Source of the DNA: an uncultured Clostridia bacterium
Lineage (GTDB): Bacteria; Bacillota; Clostridia; Oscillospirales; Ruminococcaceae
DNA: 11,225 nucleotides
Assembly (NCBI GenBank): GCA_946563605.1
Contig: CAMNVW010000030.1
Coordinates: forward strand, 1 to 11,225
Reading direction: 5' to 3'
The notes beneath the pieces were generated by a model that was not told the origin of the DNA, searched no databases, and worked only from the letters and a program-made list of their open reading frames with translations. Both the position numbers and the translations under genes were made by a program. Position 1 is the first letter of the stretch, and every line of letters begins with the position of its first letter. Shown piece after piece: positions 7,205-11,225 of this stretch.

Positions 7205-7236
7205 TTGTTAGATAGTATATCATACTTGTCTAACAA
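7205..7236 (-). promoter_or_regulatory. IS promoter region with internal inverted repeat
   Basis: Just inside the right IS end, TTGTTAGA (7205-7212) and TCTAACAA (7229-7236) form an 8-bp inverted repeat. Between them, on the minus strand, is TGA-TATACT, an extended -10 (TATACT at 7219-7214). It lies about 25-30 bases upstream of the orfA ATG. No good -35 is visible. The inner half-site repeats the tip of the terminal inverted repeat, so OrfA/transposase binding to the ends could also cover this promoter (inference). Confidence 0.4.
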
Positions 7237-7247
7237 ATGGAGTGCAG

Positions 7248-7269
7248 TTCAAATGCTTCGGTGTTTTTT
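7248..7269 (-). terminator. Right arm of the split bidirectional terminator
   Basis: ATGCTTCGGTGTTTTTT (7253-7269) is the exact complement of 4711-4727; the inverted match extends to 22 bp when 7248-7252 is included. The T6 tract at 7264-7269 would end rightward transcription, and the A-tract of the other arm serves leftward transcription. With 2.5 kb inserted the hairpin probably cannot act as a fast-folding terminator. Confidence 0.8.
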
Positions 7270-7343
7270 ACGGAATCATTTTTACCCTGCCGTAAACAAC
7301 TCACCTTCTAAAACCGATGAAATCATTCTTTTGGGACATGATT

Positions 7344-7394
7344 AGAAGAGAACAAGTATGAAAGATTCTTGTTCTCTTCTCCTGAGGACTCAGG
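7344..7394. repeat. Strong hairpin (13-bp stem) plus small hairpin downstream of the BlaI-family gene
   Basis: AGAAGAGAACAAG (7344-7356) pairs perfectly with CTTGTTCTCTTCT (7368-7380) across an 11-base loop. Immediately after comes CCTGAGGACTCAGG (7381-7394), a second short inverted repeat. No T-tract follows on either strand, so this is not a typical intrinsic terminator. It lies in the 3' untranslated region of the leftward repressor gene, where it may protect mRNA ends. With 7253-7269 displaced, it is the only strong structure near that gene's end. Confidence 0.5.
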
Positions 7395-7418
7395 AGGAAT
7401 CCTTTAAACCAGTTTAAA

Positions 7419-7805
7419 CTAACCGTTGTTCTTTTTGTCCTCGAGCCACTGAGAGAGCTCATCAATATCCTGTTCGGTCAGGTCATTGCTGTCGTACAGG
7501 GTGTTGACCAAACTCATGAAGGAGTTTTTGTGCAGCTTCTTGATAAAGTTCTTGGTCTCAAATTCCATGTACTCCTCGCGCTTTACCTGTGGGAAATAGA
7601 TTCTTTCCCTGCCGCGTTTTTCCGAGGTCAGGAAACCCCTGTCGATCAGTCTGGAAAGCAGTGTCAGCAGAGTGGAGATATTCCAGTTCTTTTCGTTGCT
7701 GATCGCCTTCATCACATCGTTGGTCGACATTGGCGGCGCGTTGTCCCAGATTGCCTTCATTACTTCCAGTTCTGCATCCGGCAGTCTTCTCATTTTGTCA
7801 AACAT
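7419..7805 (-). CDS. BlaI/MecI/CopY-family transcriptional repressor
   Basis: This 128-aa winged-helix repressor starts at ATG 7805, chosen because GGGTGA lies 5-10 bases upstream; a GTG at 7817 is less likely. RRLPDAELEVMKAIWD is the family's typical N-terminus. The recognition-helix region is NISTLLTLLSRLIDRGFL and the wing EKRGRERIYFP, followed by a helical dimerisation tail to residue 128. The family represses beta-lactamase or copper-ATPase genes and is released by BlaR1/MecR1 cleavage or by Cu+. Here no BlaR1-type peptidase is adjacent. The CxC...CxC copper motif of CopY is absent, and the region matching the BlaI cleavage site reads LVNTLYDSNDL rather than the usual N-F. The signal and targets are therefore unknown. 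A near-consensus operator in its own promoter suggests autoregulation. Confidence 0.88.
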   Translation of the reverse strand: MFDKMRRLPDAELEVMKAIWDNAPPMSTNDVMKAISNEKNWNISTLLTLLSRLIDRGFLTSEKRGRERIYFPQVKREEYMEFETKNFIKKLHKNSFMSLVNTLYDSNDLTEQDIDELSQWLEDKKNNG

Positions 7806-7869
7806 ACTTTCACCCACTTTCGGTCCATACTCTCATACAGACCTGATTTCAATTCATCCACACCTATAA

Positions 7870-7897
7870 TTATTACCAGTGTAGCAATCATTGTCAA
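7870..7897 (-). promoter_or_regulatory. Promoter of the BlaI-family gene with a candidate cop-box operator
   Basis: On the minus strand TTGACA (7897-7892) and TAATAA (7875-7870) are spaced 16 bases apart. Between them, overlapping the -10, lies TACACTGGTA (plus-strand TACCAGTGTA, 7874-7883). This matches the BlaI/CopY box TACAnnTGTA at all but one position. Binding there would block RNA polymerase, which fits negative autoregulation by the gene it precedes. Confidence 0.55.
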
Positions 7898-7922
7898 TGG
7901 ATTTTTGAAAATTATTCAGTTT

Positions 7923-7955
7923 TAACCAAAAAAATTTATATTTTTTAGTTGGTTC
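7923..7955. repeat. AT-rich inverted repeat between divergent promoters
   Basis: AACCAA near 7924 and TTGGTT near 7948 bracket an A-rich then T-rich centre, giving a long AT-rich hairpin between the divergent repressor and helicase promoters. It could act as a weak bidirectional terminator or a binding site. There is no further support. Confidence 0.3.
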
Positions 7956-7985
7956 TTCCGTTTCTTCCAAAGCTTTTTCTCTGCA

Positions 7986-8015
7986 TTGACACGCTTGACT
8001 TTGGAATGATACACT
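7986..8015 (+). promoter_or_regulatory. Promoter of the helicase operon
   Basis: TTGACA (7986-7991) is a perfect -35. After 18 bases comes TACACT (8010-8015), preceded directly by TGA, an extended -10 form. Transcription would start near 8022, leaving a leader of about 45 bases. This is too short for the long structured leader seen on some cold-shock helicase genes. Confidence 0.6.
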
Positions 8016-8067
8016 ATACAGAACAAAGACAGTCTTGATTATCACAACCGATTGGAAAGGATTATTC

Positions 8068-9999
8068 ATGGATCAAATTTTATTTAACGACCTCCCGATT
8101 ATCGAACCCATCCAGCGCGCCGTCGCTGAAATGGGATTTACCCAGCCAACACAGATTCAAGCGCAGAGTATCCCTCTTATTTTAGAAGGACACGACGTCG
8201 TCGGACGTTCTCAAACCGGAACCGGAAAAACCGCCGCTTTTGGTATTCCTGCTATCCAGATGATAGACCCGCAGCTTGACCGCCGCATGGCGCAGGTTTT
8301 GCTTTTATGTCCGACCCGTGAGCTTGCCGTACAAGCCTGCGAAGAACTGAAAAAGCTGGCGCGTTACACGCACAACGTCCGCATCTGCGCGGTTTACGGC
8401 GGTGCACCGATTGAACGTCAAATCGTACAGCTCAAAGATGCAAACATCGTTATCGGCACCCCCGGTCGTGTAATGGATCACCTGCGCCGCCGTACCTTGA
8501 AAATCTCGGAACTGAAAATGGTCATCCTTGACGAAGCCGATGAGATGCTCAGCATGGGTTTCCGCGAGGACATCGAGACCATTCTCACCGAAGCGCCCGA
8601 AGAACGCCAGACCGTTCTTTTCTCTGCTACCATGCCGGCGGAGATCATGAAGCTCATCAACAATTATCAAAAAGACCCGCAGCTTGTGGAAATCAACAAG
8701 TCGCAGGTTGCGCTGAACAGCATCGAACAGTTTTACTACGACATTCCGGTCGGACGCAAAAATGACGCGCTCGCACTGCTGCTGCATTATCACAATCCTT
8801 CCCGCGCCATCATCTTCTGCAACACCAAAAAGATGGTGGAGGAACTTAGCTCCTGGCTCATCGACCACCACTTCAAAGCGGAGGGTCTGCACGGCGACCT
8901 CAAGCAGTCCCAGCGCACCGTTGTGATGGATGCTTTCAAGGCAGGTCGCATCGCCATTCTGGTTGCTACCGACGTTGCCGCACGCGGCATCGATGTAGAC
9001 GATATCAACTGCGTCATCAATTACGACATTCCGCAAAACGCCGAATACTATGTCCACCGCATCGGAAGAACCGGACGTGCCGGAAAAAGCGGCTGCGCTT
9101 ATACTTTGTGCTGCGGACGGTTCCAGCTGCGCCAGATGGAGCAGATCATCCGTTTTGCGAAGGCACAGGCACAGCTTTGCCCAGTCCCAATGCCGGAAGA
9201 AATCATCCAAAAGCAGCACACCGAAAGTGCTGCCGAGCTGCGCGAAGCGCTCATAGACAAAACCGATTTCCCTTACCTTGACATTGTACTCTCGCTGATG
9301 CAGCCAAACGAAGACGGCACACCTTCCTTCTCCGCTGAACAGATCGCCGCAGCTGCGCTCGAACTGCTCTACGGCGGCAGGATTCAAAATCTGCCGGACG
9401 CAAAAGGTATCAACCGCGAAAAACAGCGCCGTTCCCCGAAAGATTATGTCAAGCTGCTCATCAACGCCGGTCACGACGCTCGGATGGTTCCAAACTTCAT
9501 TGTCGGCGCCATTGCAGAAAAAACTGCCCTCTCAGGACGCGACATCGGTAAGATTGAAATTTTTGAGGACAACACCACCGTCGAAATCCCACAGGAGCAG
9601 GCGGAAGAAGTGCTCGCCGCTATGCAGGACTGCCGCATCAACGGCAAAAAGGTGCATATGAGCGTCTTAAAGCAAAAGCAGCAGAACAATCGCCGCAAGG
9701 ATACCAACGATAAAGGCAAAGGAAACTATAAAAAGAACAATATTGAATCCGGTAGTTTCAAACACAGCAAGGAAAGCGGCTGGAAAAAACAGAATCCGCG
9801 CAAAAAAGCCTCCTATGCCCAGCGCTTTGAAAGCTATGACAGTCAGGAAACCCCGGACTGGAAGCCGGAACGCAAATCAGATAACAAGCCGGAGCGAAAG
9901 TCCAACTGGAAATCCGACAAAAACTTCGGCAAAAAGTCCTTCCCACCAAAAAAGCGGAATCAAAACGACAAAAAACGAAGCTTCCGCGGCAAAAAATAA
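8068..9999 (+). CDS. DEAD-box ATP-dependent RNA helicase with DbpA-type RNA-binding domain (DeaD/CsdA-like)
   Basis: The start is ATG 8068 with GGAAAGGA about 6 bases upstream; an in-frame TTG at 8035 has no ribosome binding site. The product is 643 aa. Helicase motifs are complete: Q motif (FTQPTQIQAQSIPL), Walker A SQTGTGKT (48-55), PTRELAVQ, TPGRV, DEAD (155-158), SAT (186-188), IIFCNTK, VATDVAARGIDV and HRIGRTGR (330-337). Residues about 458-532 (YVKLLINAGHDARMVPNFI...SGRDIGKIEIF) match the DbpA RNA-binding domain, which in relatives targets structured rRNA. The tail from about 535 is rich in Lys, Arg, Asn and Ser, as in DeaD/CsdA proteins, and binds RNA non-specifically. The likely role is ribosome assembly and RNA remodelling in the cytoplasm. 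It is first in an operon, 33 bases before the glycosylase gene. Confidence 0.93.
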   Translation: MDQILFNDLPIIEPIQRAVAEMGFTQPTQIQAQSIPLILEGHDVVGRSQTGTGKTAAFGIPAIQMIDPQLDRRMAQVLLLCPTRELAVQACEELKKLARYTHNVRICAVYGGAPIERQIVQLKDANIVIGTPGRVMDHLRRRTLKISELKMVILDEADEMLSMGFREDIETILTEAPEERQTVLFSATMPAEIMKLINNYQKDPQLVEINKSQVALNSIEQFYYDIPVGRKNDALALLLHYHNPSRAIIFCNTKKMVEELSSWLIDHHFKAEGLHGDLKQSQRTVVMDAFKAGRIAILVATDVAARGIDVDDINCVINYDIPQNAEYYVHRIGRTGRAGKSGCAYTLCCGRFQLRQMEQIIRFAKAQAQLCPVPMPEEIIQKQHTESAAELREALIDKTDFPYLDIVLSLMQPNEDGTPSFSAEQIAAAALELLYGGRIQNLPDAKGINREKQRRSPKDYVKLLINAGHDARMVPNFIVGAIAEKTALSGRDIGKIEIFEDNTTVEIPQEQAEEVLAAMQDCRINGKKVHMSVLKQKQQNNRRKDTNDKGKGNYKKNNIESGSFKHSKESGWKKQNPRKKASYAQRFESYDSQETPDWKPERKSDNKPERKSNWKSDKNFGKKSFPPKKRNQNDKKRSFRGKK

Positions 10000-10032
10000 A
10001 CCCTGTTTTGGGGATAAAAGGAGGTAATCCGC

Positions 10033-10959
10033 TTGCCGCTCACCGTAACCCAACTTGAGAACGGACTGCTTGTGGAGGGGGTGCAGGATTTTTCCCTTTC
10101 CCAAATTCTCGACTGCGGTCAATGCTTCACCTTCTCAAAACTGGACAGCGCCGACCCCTTGACCGAAACCTGGCACGGGACAGCAGGCGGCCGCTACCTC
10201 AAAATCGCGCAGCGTCAGGACGGCGCTCTGCTGTTTTACAACACCTCGCCTGCGCTGTTCGAGCAATTTTGGAAAAGCTATTTTGACCTTGACACCGACT
10301 ATGCTCACATCAAGTCCATCTTGTCGCAGGACAGTGTTTTAGCAAAAGCCACTCAATATGCGCCTGGTATCCGCATCCTGCGTCAAAATGCCTGGGAGGC
10401 GCTGTGCTGCTTTATCATCAGCCAAAACAACAACATCAAACGCATCCGCGGAATTGTCGAACGGCTTTGTCAAAGCTTTGGAGAGGAGCTTGAACACGGA
10501 TTCTTCTCCTTTCCAGCACCTGCGGTGCTCGCCGGCTGCTGTGTCGAGGATTTAGCGCCGCTGCGCTGCGGTTTTCGCGCGAAGTATCTCATCGACGCCG
10601 CACAAAAAATCCACAGCGGCGAAATCGACCTGCAGGCAATCGCCGTTATGCCGCTTGCACAGGCAAGAAGTGAGCTAATGAAAATTTACGGCATCGGTCC
10701 CAAGGTTGCCGACTGCGCGCTGCTTTATGGCTTTTACCGGCTGGAATGTTGTCCGATGGACGTTTGGATGAAGCGCGTGTTCGCCATCCTGTACCCAAAC
10801 GGACTGCCGGACTGCGCCAAAGATTACATTGGTATCGCGCAGCAATATCTGTTCCACTATGCGCGAACCTGTCCACAGGCATTTGAGCCAAAGCAGGAGG
10901 TATTGAAGCCAACACCTCAGGAGGTATTGAAGCCAACACCTCAGGAGGTGTTGGCGTGA
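10033..10959 (+). CDS. OGG1-like 8-oxoguanine DNA glycosylase/AP lyase (HhH-GPD family)
   Basis: The 308-aa protein starts at TTG 10033, fixed by AGGAGGT at 10019-10025 (7-base spacing). It follows the OGG1 pattern: an N-terminal OGG domain (ILDCGQCFTF, then a beta-rich part), then the helix-hairpin-helix glycosylase domain. SQNNNIKRI (130-138) is the conserved N-N-N-I DNA-contact segment. The hairpin reads YGIGPKVADC with the Schiff-base lysine K224. The catalytic Asp is D243 in CPMDVWMKRV. It should remove 8-oxoguanine opposite cytosine and nick the abasic site. The last ~20 residues (EVLKPTPQ repeated) come from a 24-bp tandem repeat and look non-essential. The stop overlaps the next gene's start (GTGA), indicating translational coupling. 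Confidence 0.9.
   Translation: MPLTVTQLENGLLVEGVQDFSLSQILDCGQCFTFSKLDSADPLTETWHGTAGGRYLKIAQRQDGALLFYNTSPALFEQFWKSYFDLDTDYAHIKSILSQDSVLAKATQYAPGIRILRQNAWEALCCFIISQNNNIKRIRGIVERLCQSFGEELEHGFFSFPAPAVLAGCCVEDLAPLRCGFRAKYLIDAAQKIHSGEIDLQAIAVMPLAQARSELMKIYGIGPKVADCALLYGFYRLECCPMDVWMKRVFAILYPNGLPDCAKDYIGIAQQYLFHYARTCPQAFEPKQEVLKPTPQEVLKPTPQEVLA
10894..10955 (+). repeat. 24-bp tandem repeat (2.5 copies) at the 3' end of the glycosylase gene
   Basis: Two exact 24-bp units occupy 10894-10917 and 10918-10941. Each starts with CAGGAGGTATTGAAG and ends CCAACACCT. A partial third unit starts at 10942 (CAGGAGGTGTTGG). They encode QEVLKPTP twice and then QEVLA. Every unit contains AGGAGGT, a perfect Shine-Dalgarno core, and the last one serves the downstream gene. 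Because the unit is a multiple of three, copy-number change keeps the frame. Confidence 0.9.
10932..10955 (+). promoter_or_regulatory. Hairpin that sequesters the lipoprotein gene's Shine-Dalgarno sequence
   Basis: GCCAACACCT (10932-10941) pairs perfectly over 10 bp with AGGTGTTGGC (10946-10955) around a CAGG loop. It ends one base before the GTG start at 10956. The Shine-Dalgarno AGGAGG (10943-10948) lies in the loop and 3' arm, so the folded RNA should hide it. A ribosome finishing the glycosylase would open the stem, making lipoprotein translation depend on upstream translation (inference). Confidence 0.65.
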
Positions 10960-11225
10960 AAAAAGCCTTTTGCCTTATTTTTGTCAGCCTGATGGCCGCC
11001 TGCCTTCTGCTCTTCACCGGCTGTGTACGGTCTGCCACCTCGTCCGAATCTGCCGCACCGCAGGATCAATCCGAGATTGCTCCTGCCGAAGATATTTCCG
11101 GGGAAATTGCGGCGGAGGAATCCGCCGATGAACCCCAAAGCGAAAACAGCACATCGTTTTCTGTGTGTGCGTATTTACCTGTCAATGCCATGCCGACCGA
11201 CACTGAAGCCTTTTTAACGGAATAC
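10956..11225 (+). CDS. Predicted lipoprotein, N-terminal part (cut by window edge)
   Basis: A GTG start at 10956 overlaps the glycosylase stop (GTGA) and has AGGAGG 7 bases upstream. Ninety codons are visible. The protein begins MKKAFCLIFVSLMAACLLLF, a type II signal peptide with lipobox FTGC and likely lipidated Cys23; phenylalanine at -3 is less usual. C16 (MAAC) is a weaker alternative. Residues 24-65 are rich in Ser, Glu, Ala and Asp, a flexible linker typical of surface lipoproteins in Gram-positive bacteria. A folded domain seems to start at about 68 (FSVCAYLPVNAMPTDTEAF). The beta strand followed by YLP could be the start of a (beta/alpha)8 domain such as GH18, but too little is visible to say. 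Confidence 0.8.
   Translation, partial: MKKAFCLIFVSLMAACLLLFTGCVRSATSSESAAPQDQSEIAPAEDISGEIAAEESADEPQSENSTSFSVCAYLPVNAMPTDTEAFLTEY

Larger units (their letters stand above)
4728..7252. mobile_element. Composite-transposon-like insert: two IS3-family derivatives flanking an SDR gene
   Basis: The segment lies exactly between the two arms of the split terminator. It starts with the left end of one IS3-family copy (TTGAAGTG at 4728) and ends with the opposite end of a second, directly oriented copy (TTCAA at 7248-7252). The outer ends form an imperfect terminal inverted repeat of about 27 bp (20 matches), both with TTAGACAA at the inner side. Between the copies lie about 1.25 kb of AT-richer DNA with an SDR oxidoreductase gene. 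No target-site duplication is recognisable, partly because the flanks are themselves inverted repeats. Recombination between the two ~500-bp direct repeats would delete the SDR gene and leave one IS copy. Confidence 0.7.
6473..7252 (-). mobile_element. Right IS3-family copy, internally deleted derivative with both ends
   Basis: The element is about 780 bp, short for an IS150-type element (normally about 1.2-1.5 kb). It has terminal inverted repeats at both ends: TTGAAGTG...TTAGACAA at 6473-6499 and its imperfect inverse at 7226-7252. It keeps most of orfA and the last 132 codons of orfB, with the middle missing. Because both ends remain, it could be moved in trans by a full-length relative. 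The left copy shares the same internal junction. Confidence 0.8.

Noticed and set aside
4724..7256. Target-site duplication at the insert ends
   Set aside because: The flanks are inverted (GCAT and ATGC), not direct repeats, so no 3-5 bp duplication can be defined.
8016..8067. Cold-shock leader or riboswitch before the helicase
   Set aside because: The leader predicted from the promoter is only about 45 bases, with no conserved structure visible.
8305..9474. 389-aa antisense open frame within the helicase gene
   Set aside because: It is a shadow of the helicase reading frame; the helicase motifs on the plus strand are complete and it has no start signals of its own.

Overview
The window reads as chromosomal DNA of a moderately GC-rich anaerobic Firmicute, probably a Clostridia/Oscillospiraceae-type gut bacterium (inference). 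Supporting signs are strong AGGAGG-type ribosome binding sites, GTG and TTG starts, an OGG1-type glycosylase of the clostridial kind, a BlaI/CopY-type repressor and IS3-family (IS150-like) elements. No tRNA, rRNA or CRISPR array was seen.

Layout. Positions 1-41 hold the 5' tip of a leftward gene, probably htpG. Positions 42-642 are an AT-rich gap with several DnaA-box-like nonamers. Rightward from there come a 92-aa tail-anchored small protein, rlmB (23S rRNA/tRNA 2'-O-methyltransferase family) and a 939-aa membrane protein. The last keeps the topology of a P1B-type ATPase but has lost the catalytic motifs.

The bidirectional terminator that should follow the 939-aa gene is split in two. Its arms lie at 4711-4732 and 7248-7269, with about 2.5 kb of mobile DNA between them. 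That insert has two directly repeated, internally deleted IS3-family copies around an AT-richer short-chain dehydrogenase (SDR) gene. It looks like a composite transposon that landed in the loop of a terminator. The SDR gene is itself followed by what looks like half of another terminator, cut off at the left end of the right-hand IS copy.

To the right lie a leftward BlaI/MecI/CopY-family repressor with no BlaR1 partner, whose promoter contains a near-consensus cop-box, and then a rightward three-gene operon. The operon holds a DEAD-box RNA helicase with a DbpA-type RNA-binding domain, an OGG1-like DNA glycosylase and a lipoprotein cut by the window edge. The glycosylase and lipoprotein genes overlap (GTGA). 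The lipoprotein's Shine-Dalgarno sequence lies in a perfect 10-bp hairpin formed by a 24-bp tandem repeat in the glycosylase's 3' end, which suggests translational coupling.

The points most worth following are the terminator-targeted composite element, the pseudo-P-type ATPase, and the repeat/hairpin at the glycosylase-lipoprotein junction.
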